From positions 1-22,456 of the IMG/VR virus record IMGVR_UViG_3300042893_002189: a stretch of 22,456 bases of DNA, one strand, 5' to 3'. Position numbers and translations under genes: made by a program. Shown piece by piece: positions 13,232 to 21,369 of this stretch. Each line of letters opens with the position of its first letter. The first letter of the stretch is position 1. The notes beneath the pieces were generated by a model, which had not been told where the DNA came from, made no database searches, and saw nothing but the letters and a program-made list of their open reading frames with translations. The DNA comes from a virus.

Positions 13232-14593
13232 ATGGTTGAAGAGTTGATCCTCTCGAACCTACTTTATAATGAGGGATATGGCCGTAAGGTCATTCCTTTT
13301 TTACGGACAGAGTATTTTCACAACAAGATCGATCGTGTTATTTTTGAGACGATTGAGAAGTATGTGGCCACGTTCAATTCGTTTCCAAACAAGACAGCAC
13401 TGGAAATAGAAACGAGCCAGCTAACTACTTTGAACGAAGAGGAACATAAGTTATTAAAGAACCGTGTCGATACTTTTGAGAACAAAGATGTTGATGTTGA
13501 GTGGTTGGTAAACCAAACTGAGAAGCATTGTAAGGATAAAGCAATCTACAATGCAATCTCTGACTCAATCCGTATCCTTGATGACAGGACAGGTAAGACA
13601 TCACCGGGTCAGATTCCAAGTCTTTTAGAACAAGCTCTGGCTGTGTCGTTTGATACACAGATTGGCCACGACTTCTTTGATGATGCATCAAGCCGCTATG
13701 AATTCTACCATAAAGTGGAGCAACGTGTCCCCTTTGACCTAGACTTCTTTAATAAGGTAACAAAGGGTGGACTACCTCGTAAAACACTGAACGTTGCATT
13801 GGCCGGCACCGGTGTTGGTAAGTCATTGTTCATGTGTCATTGTGCGGCTGCAAACATATCAGCTGGTAAAAATGTTCTATACATTACAATGGAGATGGCA
13901 GAAGAGCGTATTGCTGAACGTATTGATGCGAATCTGATGAACACGTCCTTGGACCAGCTTGTTATGCTTCCAAGGGATTCTTTTGAAAAGAAGATTGAAA
14001 GAATCAAGGAGAAAGCGCCTGGTAAGCTAATTATTAAGGAATATCCGACTGCTTCCGCCGGATCAGCTAACTTTCGCCATCTTTTGAACGAATTACGCCT
14101 GAAAAAGAAGTTTAAGCCAGATATTATCTACATTGACTATTTGAATATTTGTTGCTCTAGTCGTATGAAGCAGGGTGCGAATGTTAACTCATATACATAC
14201 ATTAAGTCTATTGCAGAAGAATTGAGGGGTCTGGCTGTCGAGTTTGATTTGCCGATTGTTTCAGCAACACAAACAACGCGTTCAGGGTTTGGTAGTACGG
14301 ATGTTGGACTAGAGGATACTTCGGAATCGTTTGGTCTACCAGCGACTGTGGACTTTATGTTTGCGTTGATTTCGACAGAAGAACTTGAAGGCCTGAACCA
14401 GTTAATGGTCAAACAACTAAAGAACCGGTATGCTGACCCGACCTTCATGCGTAGATTTGTGATAGGCGTTGATAGAGCGAAGATGAAGCTGTATGATGTA
14501 GAGGCAGCCGCACAAGAGGATATTGTTGATGATACTCCTCATTATGGTGGTGACAATAAGTTTTCGAAAGATGCATTTAAAGGATTCAGTTAA
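13232..14593 (+). CDS. 41: Replicative DNA helicase gp41 (DnaB-like)
   Basis: Hexameric 5'-3' helicase that drives the replication fork with the gp61 primase, 453 aa (T4 gp41 is 475). The N-terminal helical domain (1-140) resembles DnaB-N; the RecA-like core begins near 165 (PFDLDFFNKVTKGGLPRKTL). Walker A is AGTGVGKS (191-198), then LYITMEMAEERIAERID (the DnaB H1a region) and Walker B IIYIDYLNI near 300. The arginine-finger region is probably within the VGVDRAKM-like segment FVIGVDRAKMKLYD. ATG 13232 follows the stop of the upstream gene directly, with GGAG 4-5 nt before it. The stop overlaps the next small gene (TAATG). Confidence 0.97.
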   Translation: MVEELILSNLLYNEGYGRKVIPFLRTEYFHNKIDRVIFETIEKYVATFNSFPNKTALEIETSQLTTLNEEEHKLLKNRVDTFENKDVDVEWLVNQTEKHCKDKAIYNAISDSIRILDDRTGKTSPGQIPSLLEQALAVSFDTQIGHDFFDDASSRYEFYHKVEQRVPFDLDFFNKVTKGGLPRKTLNVALAGTGVGKSLFMCHCAAANISAGKNVLYITMEMAEERIAERIDANLMNTSLDQLVMLPRDSFEKKIERIKEKAPGKLIIKEYPTASAGSANFRHLLNELRLKKKFKPDIIYIDYLNICCSSRMKQGANVNSYTYIKSIAEELRGLAVEFDLPIVSATQTTRSGFGSTDVGLEDTSESFGLPATVDFMFALISTEELEGLNQLMVKQLKNRYADPTFMRRFVIGVDRAKMKLYDVEAAAQEDIVDDTPHYGGDNKFSKDAFKGFS

Positions 14594-14754
14594 TGCTAGT
14601 TAAGTCTCTCTTATGGATTGTTTTGTTCCCAATTACCGTGATTGGGTTCTTTATCATGACACTCGTTGAGTGTGTATCGTTTATTTTTAATTCACCCGTT
14701 GATGTGTGGGATCTTATTAGTAAGTCCGTAGACGAAGCAACGAGTGAGTCATGA
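14593..14754 (+). CDS. Small single-span membrane protein, 53 aa
   Basis: The ATG overlaps the gp41 stop (TAATG) and its own TGA overlaps the next start (ATGA). The protein has a short basic start (MLVKSLLW), a long hydrophobic segment at about residues 5-34 (LLWIVLFPITVIGFFIMTLV, then ECVSFIF) and a polar acidic C-terminus (DLISKSVDEATSES). One or possibly two short membrane passes are likely. Its role is unknown; tight packing between a helicase and a protease gene suggests it is real and expressed with the replication block. Confidence 0.68.
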   Translation: MLVKSLLWIVLFPITVIGFFIMTLVECVSFIFNSPVDVWDLISKSVDEATSES

Positions 14755-15188
14755 ACATCGTTGTAACAGGCTGTAGAGATCCCATATTTGAGCAGCACCT
14801 GTTAAGTGCAACAAGATTCTTTGGTAAGGAACTTTTATCAAAAAAGATGCTACCTTATATCGATATTGATATTGTAATGAAATCGAAGATGAAGGATCTC
14901 GGCAGTTGCATGGTGTCATACTACAACGACTGGTATCAACCTCGAGAGTTTGAAATAGAGCTTCGTAAGTATCGGACTCTCAAACTAACACTACTCACCC
15001 TGGCTCATGAGATGGTTCACTTGAAACAGTTTGCCAAGAAAGAACTGAACTGTGATCAGACGAGGTGGATGGGTAAGTCATTTAATTCTGAAGACGTATC
15101 GTATCATGACTATCCGTGGGAAGTAGAAGCTACGTCAATGGAATATGTGTTGTATGGATTATATCAAGATTATATAAAAGGTGAGTGA
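14751..15188 (+). CDS. SprT-like zinc metalloprotease, 145 aa
   Basis: Small metalloprotease-like protein. The zinc site is LAHEMVHLKQ (85-94) with H86, E87 and H90, and the downstream WEVEAT (123-128) supplies the third ligand, probably E126. The spacing and WExxA pattern fit SprT-like/gluzincin phage proteins. Related proteins (SPRTN/Wss1) digest proteins crosslinked to DNA, which would suit a neighbour of the replication genes, but this phage branch lacks the extra zinc ribbon of bacterial SprT and its substrate is unproven. The start overlaps the membrane-protein stop and has a GAGTGAG ribosome site. All catalytic residues are intact. Confidence 0.82.
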   Translation: MNIVVTGCRDPIFEQHLLSATRFFGKELLSKKMLPYIDIDIVMKSKMKDLGSCMVSYYNDWYQPREFEIELRKYRTLKLTLLTLAHEMVHLKQFAKKELNCDQTRWMGKSFNSEDVSYHDYPWEVEATSMEYVLYGLYQDYIKGE

Positions 15189-15751
15189 TGGTTACAGAAC
15201 AACAAGTGTTCAATGCGTTTCAACACTACGGAACAGATAAGCTATACTTACATGATTATGTCCCGATGTATACTAAGATGTTTAATCAAATTCCTCCTGT
15301 CACACGGATGCTCGAGGTAGGGATATTAGATGGTAAGTCGCTGGCAGCTTGGGTGGAGTTATTTCCAGAAGCAGAGATTGCTGGAGTCGATATTGAGGAT
15401 AGACGTGTACCCAAATACATAACACAAACGAAACGATATGTTGGTGATTCAACACATTCCGATGTAGCGGATATTGTAGGTAATGGATATGATGTAATTA
15501 TCGATGACGGTAGCCACGAATACAAAGACCAGATCAAAACATTTGATAATCTTGAAGCGTGTTGGAAGCATGCTTACGTTATTGAGGATATTTACGGTGA
15601 ACGCCGCATGAATATTATTATTCAGCATCTCTGGGAAAAGGGATACGATAGGCTAGTTAGGTTTAAGTCCAAAGAAGAGTTCGTGTTCTACACCAAAGCC
15701 GGCGAGGAACCAATGAGCTTTTATTCGTTGGTCGTCTACCCAAAGAGTTGA
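15188..15751 (+). CDS. Class I SAM methyltransferase, CmcI/TylF-like, 187 aa
   Basis: The start is ATG 15188, overlapping the protease stop (TGATG), preferred over a GTG one codon upstream; GGTGAG lies just before it. Motif I is LEVGILDGKS (42-51), the acidic strand-2 end is GVDIED (66-71), and VIIDDGSHEYKDQIKTF (103-119) matches the DDGSH metal/substrate motif seen in the CmcI (cephalosporin hydroxylase)/TylF O-methyltransferase group. Enzymes of this group usually act on sugars or polyketides. In a phage, a surface glycan or a virion sugar is one guess; the substrate cannot be read from sequence. It is the last gene of the replication-type transcription unit. Confidence 0.85.
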   Translation: MVTEQQVFNAFQHYGTDKLYLHDYVPMYTKMFNQIPPVTRMLEVGILDGKSLAAWVELFPEAEIAGVDIEDRRVPKYITQTKRYVGDSTHSDVADIVGNGYDVIIDDGSHEYKDQIKTFDNLEACWKHAYVIEDIYGERRMNIIIQHLWEKGYDRLVRFKSKEEFVFYTKAGEEPMSFYSLVVYPKS

Positions 15752-15795
15752 CTTAACCCACAATTAACTTAGTCGGATATACAATATTGAGATGT

Positions 15796-15803
15796 GATAA
15801 ATA
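15796..15803 (+). promoter_or_regulatory. Candidate late promoter GATAAATA
   Basis: A 7/8 match to TATAAATA, 6 nt before ATG 15810. A T4-type start falls at 15809, one base before the ATG, so the late message for the next gene would be leaderless. No Shine-Dalgarno is present in the 58-nt gap, which fits that idea. The rest of the gap holds nothing else I can recognise. Confidence 0.5.
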
Positions 15804-15809
15804 GCCTCC

Positions 15810-16886
15810 ATGGCTACAACACTCGTATATAAACAAATTGCAGACGCTCTTAACTCAGTTTTGAGACCGTATAATTATCAAGTTGCTCCAAAAAACCCTT
15901 TGGGGGGAAAGCCGCGCGCTGGTGGATATACACGTGAATTCAGACTTCAGTTAATTAATACGCAAAAAGACACATCCGACCAGCTGGTTAAAGATGGTGT
16001 AAAGATAATTAAGAGTATTAAAGGTGACATTACAGGTGTTAAGTTCAATTCTCTTTCACCCAACAGTTCAAAATTCCCAAGTATTGAACTTGTTACTAAC
16101 AAAGAAAAAATAGATCTTGTTATTGCAAGAGGTGCAAACAAGGGAGAGAATTTTGAGAAGAATACTGTGACAAACCTCACGCAGTTTTTTGCACGTAAGG
16201 CTGGTGGTGGGGCATCGGAAACAATGGTGGATTTGATATCACAGCTTAATGAAACGAATAAAGATTTTGCAAAAGTTGATATTGCTAGCGTGAAACAACG
16301 CACCGGTTCAACGAAAAAAGAAGGTGTGCCAATAGAGAAGTTAGGTGCAATTATTGGTGATATTATTTTGACGGATAGGTCTAATAAGCAATGGTATTTG
16401 TCGTTAAAGGATATTAACGGATACACATTCAGTTCTTATTCGGGTGCTGCTACTCTTTTTGACTCGTATGGAGCGCTTCAACCTGATTCACGTGGCGCTG
16501 ACTTCTTAAGAGCGTTTGGTACAGATCTCAACCTTGTGCAGCAAGGATTTGATACACGTAATAATATTACAAGCTTTGGCCGCCCTAAACTTGTTACTGC
16601 AAGAGCTAATAAGTCTGCTCTTAAAGCTATATTTGAAAGAGCGTGGGGAATGAATTACTTTTATGTTAAGAGAGAGAGTAACGGGTGGCAAGTATTCTGG
16701 ATAGATAGAAAAAAACTTGACTCGCTTGTTAATAATATTGAAGTGTACGAAATCCGATACCCATCCGTATCATCAAAGCAAATTTCAATTTACTGTGGCA
16801 ACAATAATAAAAAATATCTGGTCGAAATCAGAAACTCAAAGCGCGGTGAGTATCCAAATGATATTAAAATAAAGATAACAAAATGA
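15810..16886 (+). CDS. Protein with possible PD-(D/E)xK nuclease-like core, 358 aa
   Basis: No family is recognised with confidence. Residues 105-130 contain ARGANKGENFEKNTVTNLTQ, a G-x-x-FE helix resembling the first helix of restriction-endonuclease-like folds. GDIILTD (183-189) followed by QWYLSLK (194-200) gives D...(S)xK, close to the PD-(D/E)xK active-site layout but with Ser in place of the usual acidic residue. The region is followed by a helical SYSGAATLFDSYG segment. The C-terminal third is beta-rich and basic (IRYPSVSSKQISIYCGNNNK), possibly nucleic-acid binding. The upstream late-type promoter and the ATGA overlap with the ligase-NMNAT gene suggest late expression. It could be a virion-linked nuclease or an inactive relative; the assignment is tentative. 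Confidence 0.75.
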   Translation: MATTLVYKQIADALNSVLRPYNYQVAPKNPLGGKPRAGGYTREFRLQLINTQKDTSDQLVKDGVKIIKSIKGDITGVKFNSLSPNSSKFPSIELVTNKEKIDLVIARGANKGENFEKNTVTNLTQFFARKAGGGASETMVDLISQLNETNKDFAKVDIASVKQRTGSTKKEGVPIEKLGAIIGDIILTDRSNKQWYLSLKDINGYTFSSYSGAATLFDSYGALQPDSRGADFLRAFGTDLNLVQQGFDTRNNITSFGRPKLVTARANKSALKAIFERAWGMNYFYVKRESNGWQVFWIDRKKLDSLVNNIEVYEIRYPSVSSKQISIYCGNNNKKYLVEIRNSKRGEYPNDIKIKITK

Positions 16887-18679
16887 TTGACTTCCATACA
16901 TTCTTAGCAGAAGCTGCTACATCAGAAGATAAGCTCCTCCATCTGGAGCATGCAGAAGACCATCCAATCAATGCTGGTGCAGAGGGTTATGCTCATGCTG
17001 CCAAGACCTTGCATTCGGTCCACCAGGCAATGACTGGTAGGTCCAAGGAAGCCAGTATTACAACGAAGTATGATGGTTCACCTTCAATTGTATTTGGCCA
17101 CCATCCAACAACTGGTAAGTTCTTTGTTGCATCTAAGTCTGCTTTCAATAAGAATCCAAAGCTAAACTACACACCAGAAGACATTGAGCAGAATCATGGT
17201 CATGCTCCTGGTCTTGTAGAGAAGCTCAAGCATGCCCTTAAACATCTGCCCAAAGTTGCACCCGATCAAGGTGTCTACCAGGGTGATGTAATGCACTCTG
17301 GTAACGATGTTAAGTCTAGTGGTGATGAGTATCACTTTAAGCCTAACACAATTACATATGGTGTTAAAAAGACTTCACCAGAAGGTCGTAAGATTGAGAA
17401 GTCTAAATTTGGATTAGTTGTTCATACCCAATACAAAGGCAAAGACTTTGAATCGATGAAGGCAACATTCAAGCCTGACCTGGATAAGTTTAATGAGCAT
17501 TCTGATGTTCATATGATCAACCCTGCCGTTGATCTATCAAAGAGTGCGTTTGATTCTAAAACGTCTACTGAGTTTGAAAAACATATGGCTGCTGCTGATC
17601 GATCTCATCAAGAGATAGCGAAAGCTAATGGCTATGACAGAATACTTAAACATTCCGAACATCTTAAAACTTACATTAACAAGACTGTTCGTGACGGCTC
17701 CACACCCAGCGTTGAGGGGTATAAAGCACACATTACCGAAAGAGGTCAGAAGGATGTCGATAAGTTAAAGACACCAGCCGGAAAAGCAACAAGACAAAAA
17801 GCACTTGACTTAGCTCTTAAACAAGTAGATCAAGATAAAAAGCATTTGAAGGGTGCTTTGGAGCTACATGGTCATTTACAAAGAGCAAAGAACTCTCTTA
17901 TCAATGCTATCGAGCCTGCTGTCAAAGGTGACTATACCACATACAAGACAAGTGCAGAAGGTAAACTTGAACCAACGAAGAGTGAGGGGTCTGTTGTAAC
18001 GGTTGGCGGCCGTACTACTAAGCTCGTTGATCGAAAAGACTTCAGTGCAGCCAATTTTATTAATCGTCCACGTCCTGGTGATAAGCCTAAAGAAGAGCAA
18101 CCAAAAGAAAAGCACTTTGTGTTGGCATATGCACGAATGAACCCTCCTCATGAAGGTCATGGGAAGGTGATTAAGAAGGTTAAGTCGATTGCAGAGAAGG
18201 TTGGTGGCGAGCATCAGGTTGTACTTTCTGCCTCACAGGATGCGAAGAAGAATCCATTATCTGCCGCTCAAAAAGTCAAGCATGCAAAGCGTGCTTTTAG
18301 TGATACAAACATATCGGCTGCAACAGAGACAGCTCCTACGATCCTCCATCAGGCAGCTAAATTAGCTAAGCAGGGTGTTCAGCATCTCCATATCGTTGCT
18401 GGATCCGATCGAAAAGAGGAAATGGAAGCTTTACTGAACAAATACAACGGTGTAGAATCAAAGCATGGTACATACAACTTCAAGTCAATCACAGTTCACT
18501 CATCTGGTGAGCGGGATCCTGATTCTGAAGGAACAGAAGGTATGTCAGCATCGAAGATACGTGAACATGCAAAGAGTGGAAACTTCACTGAGTTCAAAAA
18601 AGGAACACCATCCGGAATGACACTGAAGCATAAGGAAGAATTATACAATGATGTCCGTAAAGGTATGAACCTTAAATAA
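16883..18679 (+). CDS. Fusion of KxDG ligase-type and HxGH NMN-adenylyltransferase-like domains
   Basis: 598 aa. Residues 1-11 (MIDFHTFLAEA) resemble the T4 capsid-targeting peptide with a gp21-type cleavage site (LAE|A). The N-terminal domain carries nucleic-acid-ligase motifs: I at K62-YDG (TTKYDGSPSIVF), a motif III-like QGVYQGDVM (129-137), KFGLVVHTQYKG (175-186), IV at EGSVV (368-372) and a motif V-like TTKLVDR (378-384). A long charged helical insertion (about 190-360) separates the motifs. The C-terminal domain is a cytidylyltransferase/NMNAT-type Rossmann fold: HFVLAYARMNPPHEGHGKVI (411-430) with HxGH at 423-426, HIVAGSDR (503-510) and SASKIR (555-560). I recall related phage proteins catalogued as DUF6267. 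The ligase lysine could accept AMP from ATP or NAD; the second domain could make NAD from NMN. The actual substrate is unknown. The start overlaps the upstream stop (ATGA). Confidence 0.85.
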   Translation: MIDFHTFLAEAATSEDKLLHLEHAEDHPINAGAEGYAHAAKTLHSVHQAMTGRSKEASITTKYDGSPSIVFGHHPTTGKFFVASKSAFNKNPKLNYTPEDIEQNHGHAPGLVEKLKHALKHLPKVAPDQGVYQGDVMHSGNDVKSSGDEYHFKPNTITYGVKKTSPEGRKIEKSKFGLVVHTQYKGKDFESMKATFKPDLDKFNEHSDVHMINPAVDLSKSAFDSKTSTEFEKHMAAADRSHQEIAKANGYDRILKHSEHLKTYINKTVRDGSTPSVEGYKAHITERGQKDVDKLKTPAGKATRQKALDLALKQVDQDKKHLKGALELHGHLQRAKNSLINAIEPAVKGDYTTYKTSAEGKLEPTKSEGSVVTVGGRTTKLVDRKDFSAANFINRPRPGDKPKEEQPKEKHFVLAYARMNPPHEGHGKVIKKVKSIAEKVGGEHQVVLSASQDAKKNPLSAAQKVKHAKRAFSDTNISAATETAPTILHQAAKLAKQGVQHLHIVAGSDRKEEMEALLNKYNGVESKHGTYNFKSITVHSSGERDPDSEGTEGMSASKIREHAKSGNFTEFKKGTPSGMTLKHKEELYNDVRKGMNLK

Positions 18680-18698
18680 TAACTAGCAATTTCGTTAT

Positions 18699-18706
18699 TA
18701 TAAATA
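18699..18706 (+). promoter_or_regulatory. T4-type late promoter TATAAATA
   Basis: An exact late element in the 65-nt intergenic gap, followed by CC like the copy at 6009. The predicted start is near 18712, leaving a 33-nt leader with a GAGGT Shine-Dalgarno before ATG 18745. It should drive the structural-type block that follows. Confidence 0.75.
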
Positions 18707-18744
18707 CCGTCAGAGTTAGGCTATGGTAAACCTCAGAGGTAAAA

Positions 18745-20322
18745 ATGACAGACAAATTAAAAGATCAAACATCGGGCATGCCTGCCGCTACCGATGATGG
18801 TAAGAAGCTTACCGTAAAAAAGACAAGTGGCAAAACACAAGTAATCATTAACCCGCCTGAAAAAGTTCAGCGTGATGCTAATGAATCATTCAAACAAGCT
18901 CTTTCAAAGCACACCGTTGTGCTCGAGAAAAAGATTGAGCTCGTTCTCCAAGGAAAATCTCAGCGTAGTGAATTACCCGAAGAAACTCTTCGTCAGGTAT
19001 TCATTCGTGGTTTCAAATCACTCCCCCTCAATACAGAACTGACCCGTGAACAGTATGCGATGAACCGCGTCAACTCGTTTATGGCTGGTGGTGCTGCTAT
19101 GAAAGAAGACTTCGACCTGATTCCTGTGATGGAACGGTTGGGTATGAAGGGTACCGGTGGTGCTCGCCGTCCTCACATTAAACGCGAAAAGAGCCCATAC
19201 AACGGTAAGACTATCTTCCACGTAGTAGATGCAAAGGGTCGCGTTAAGCATTCCACGGGTGATGAGGGTGAAGCAAAACAACATTTAGCAACCAAATATA
19301 ATTCCTATATGGAAAGTACTCTGAGTCCTATGAAAAGATTCGAAGGAACAAAGAGTCTGGTTAAGACATATAAAGGCGACACTCCCGGTGAGAAGCTCAA
19401 AGAAGGTAAAATGAGCGACTTGGATATCGATATGAAGGATATGAAGGATAAAGACTTCGAGACTCATTATGGTAAGCCTAAGGCCGCATACGTTCCTAAG
19501 AAGAAACCAGAACCAGCTAAGCCTGCTAATGTTAAAGAAGCTAAGGATGTTAGGGAGTATGGTTACGAAGGTGACATGGCGATGAGCCAATTGAAGTCTA
19601 TTAGCCGTAATGCTGATCATCTTTGTGGTATGATGAAACCTGATACAGACTTACCTGAGTGGGTCCAATCAAAGATAACATTAGCTCAAGATTACATGCA
19701 AACTGCTCACGATTATATGATGACCGAGATGAATGAAGAACTGGCCACAGATAAGCAAGTTAAAATGGCTATTGGTATTGCTAACGACAAAAGATATGCT
19801 GGTGGTAACATGACAGGTGCTGTGAAAGTCATGGATAAAATTAAAAAAGGTTTAGCTAACCATCCTAAAGTTCAAGGTGCTTTGAAGAAAGCAAACGAGC
19901 AAGTAGAACCAATTGAAGAATTAAAATCCTCTACTTTAACATCTTACATTGATAAAGTTGCAACTGGTCCATCCAGAGGCAAGACACAAACTGGTTTGCT
20001 CAAAAGTATTAAAGCGATTGGTGGTGTAACAAAAGCTATCCGTAAGAGATCTGAAAATGATATCAAGGAAGATACAGTGAATGAAGTTAGTAAAGGTATG
20101 GCTCACAACTACATGGTAGCAGCACATAAAAAGTATGGCCAATTGGATCATAAAAATGATGTAGAGTCCAATGCCAAGAAAGCTAAACTAATCAAAGGTA
20201 TTAAGAAGGCTTCTGATAGACGTAATCCAAAGCCAGCTCCATCTCCTGAACCCAAAGTTGACATGAGTTCTCCTGGTGCTTATTATGCCAGCAAAAAACC
20301 TGGCCAGTATACAGGAGATTGA
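18745..20322 (+). CDS. Modular virion/prohead-like protein, 525 aa
   Basis: Lys-rich, Pro-containing protein made of short helical modules, no signal peptide or membrane segment. Modules I recognise as recurrent in marine T4-like phage structural proteins: SDLDIDMKDMKDKDFETHYG (224-243); EYGYEGDMAMSQLKSISRNA (271-290) continuing through LPEWVQSKITLAQDYMQTAH; DKQVKMAIGIANDKRYAGGN (336-355); and LTSYIDKVATGPSRGK (398-413). A helical AHNYMVAAHKKYGQLDHK segment lies near the C-terminus, which ends in a Pro/Tyr-rich tail. The exact role is unknown; prohead core, scaffold or packaged protein are the likely options. It follows a strong late promoter and is the first gene of a close-packed block with fibre- and Dps-like genes. 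Confidence 0.8.
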   Translation: MTDKLKDQTSGMPAATDDGKKLTVKKTSGKTQVIINPPEKVQRDANESFKQALSKHTVVLEKKIELVLQGKSQRSELPEETLRQVFIRGFKSLPLNTELTREQYAMNRVNSFMAGGAAMKEDFDLIPVMERLGMKGTGGARRPHIKREKSPYNGKTIFHVVDAKGRVKHSTGDEGEAKQHLATKYNSYMESTLSPMKRFEGTKSLVKTYKGDTPGEKLKEGKMSDLDIDMKDMKDKDFETHYGKPKAAYVPKKKPEPAKPANVKEAKDVREYGYEGDMAMSQLKSISRNADHLCGMMKPDTDLPEWVQSKITLAQDYMQTAHDYMMTEMNEELATDKQVKMAIGIANDKRYAGGNMTGAVKVMDKIKKGLANHPKVQGALKKANEQVEPIEELKSSTLTSYIDKVATGPSRGKTQTGLLKSIKAIGGVTKAIRKRSENDIKEDTVNEVSKGMAHNYMVAAHKKYGQLDHKNDVESNAKKAKLIKGIKKASDRRNPKPAPSPEPKVDMSSPGAYYASKKPGQYTGD

Positions 20323-20327
20323 AAATT

Positions 20328-20912
20328 ATGACAGCTACTAACAAAATTTTTACAGACAACATGGGTGGCACTGCCGCCAACACATACATTGGTAATATCG
20401 GTGAGATATTCTATGATGTTACCGGTGATACTCCGTTAAGGTTATCCGATGGTATCACGCCAGGTGGTACTCCATTTGGTATTGCTTCCAATTCTCGTTC
20501 GTTTAATCCAGATTTCAAAGCAGCTGGTGGACCTTTGACTGGTGCTGTTGTTGTAGGAAATTACGTGAAGCAAGGCTTCATTGTCCACTTCAGGGTGAAC
20601 GTTGACTTCTCCAATTGTACTGAATTTCAAGCGACATCGAATACCCAGTATCAACTTACGTTGCCGTTCCCAACAGATGCCTCTATTACAATCCGTGGTG
20701 GCGCGTTACATCAAAATACTGGTAACACGTACTATCATATTGCTGGTATCTCTGATCCAACAAACTTTGCTAATAACACAGTAATGAAGCTGTATTATTC
20801 TGGTAGTACAACGGATCTACCTTTAAGAGCAGCCGTACCTGTTGGCGCAATATCAAACACATCAACAATAGATATATCTGGTGCATATCAAACAACTAGC
20901 TTAGCTGTTTAA
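20328..20912 (+). CDS. Fibre- or head-decoration-like structural protein, 194 aa
   Basis: The start is ATG 20328, about 10 nt after AGGAGA; a TTG at 20319 is too close to that site. The N-terminal module GGTAANTYIGNIGEIFYD (13-30) with LRLSDGITPGGTPF (37-50) is a repeat-type motif found in T4-like marine phage fibre and structural proteins ('G-IG-IFYD... LRLSDG-TPGG'). Residues about 75-194 are beta-rich (FNCTEFQATS-type strands, LPFPTDASITIRGG, NTVMKLYYSG) and resemble a C1q/TNF-like or jelly-roll head. A trimeric capsid fibre or decoration protein is likely. The last strand SIDISGAYQT-like segment ends in TTSLAV. Confidence 0.78.
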   Translation: MTATNKIFTDNMGGTAANTYIGNIGEIFYDVTGDTPLRLSDGITPGGTPFGIASNSRSFNPDFKAAGGPLTGAVVVGNYVKQGFIVHFRVNVDFSNCTEFQATSNTQYQLTLPFPTDASITIRGGALHQNTGNTYYHIAGISDPTNFANNTVMKLYYSGSTTDLPLRAAVPVGAISNTSTIDISGAYQTTSLAV

Positions 20913-20922
20913 GGAAAAATAG

Positions 20923-21369
20923 ATGGAAGAATTAATCCAACAACTGAAAGTGGTGTTTGCAGATACCGTTACATTTGGTATGAAGGCTCACCAGTATCAC
21001 TTTAACGTAGAGGGTGCTGCCTTCTATGCTAATCATAAATTCTTTGAATTAATTTACGAAGAGGCTGAAGGTGCAGTTGATTCTATTGGTGAACAGATCC
21101 GCCAACTAGATTCCTATGTTCCGTTCAGCCCTCGTCGTATCGTGGAGCTTTCACAATTGAGCGATACAGATACATCACCAGAGTCAATGACAATGGTTCG
21201 CAATCTGTACAATGATAACAATATGATTATCAGCCAATTGCAAAAGACATATACATTAGCAGAACGATTCAACGAGATTGGTCTTTCCAACTTCTTGCAA
21301 GACCGTACAATGGCGCATAAACAGCACCTATACATGCTACGCGCTACATTGAAAGGTACTGATCAATGA
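20923..21369 (+). CDS. Dps-type ferritin-like protein, 148 aa
   Basis: Ferritin-fold protein of the Dps group, which normally forms a hollow 12-mer that oxidises and stores iron and can protect DNA. The ferroxidase ligands are all present with exact Dps spacing: H26 (QYHFNVEG), H38 (YANHKFF), D53 and E57 (AVDSIGEQI); in E. coli Dps the pairs are H51/H63/D78/E82, the same 12, 27 and 31-residue intervals. The length (148 aa) is near the family norm (about 150-170), with only a very short N-terminal tail, so no Lys-rich DNA-binding arm is visible. The C-terminal helix carries HKQHLYMLRATLKG. It is expressed with structural-type genes and its stop overlaps the next start (ATGA). Confidence 0.9.
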   Translation: MEELIQQLKVVFADTVTFGMKAHQYHFNVEGAAFYANHKFFELIYEEAEGAVDSIGEQIRQLDSYVPFSPRRIVELSQLSDTDTSPESMTMVRNLYNDNNMIISQLQKTYTLAERFNEIGLSNFLQDRTMAHKQHLYMLRATLKGTDQ

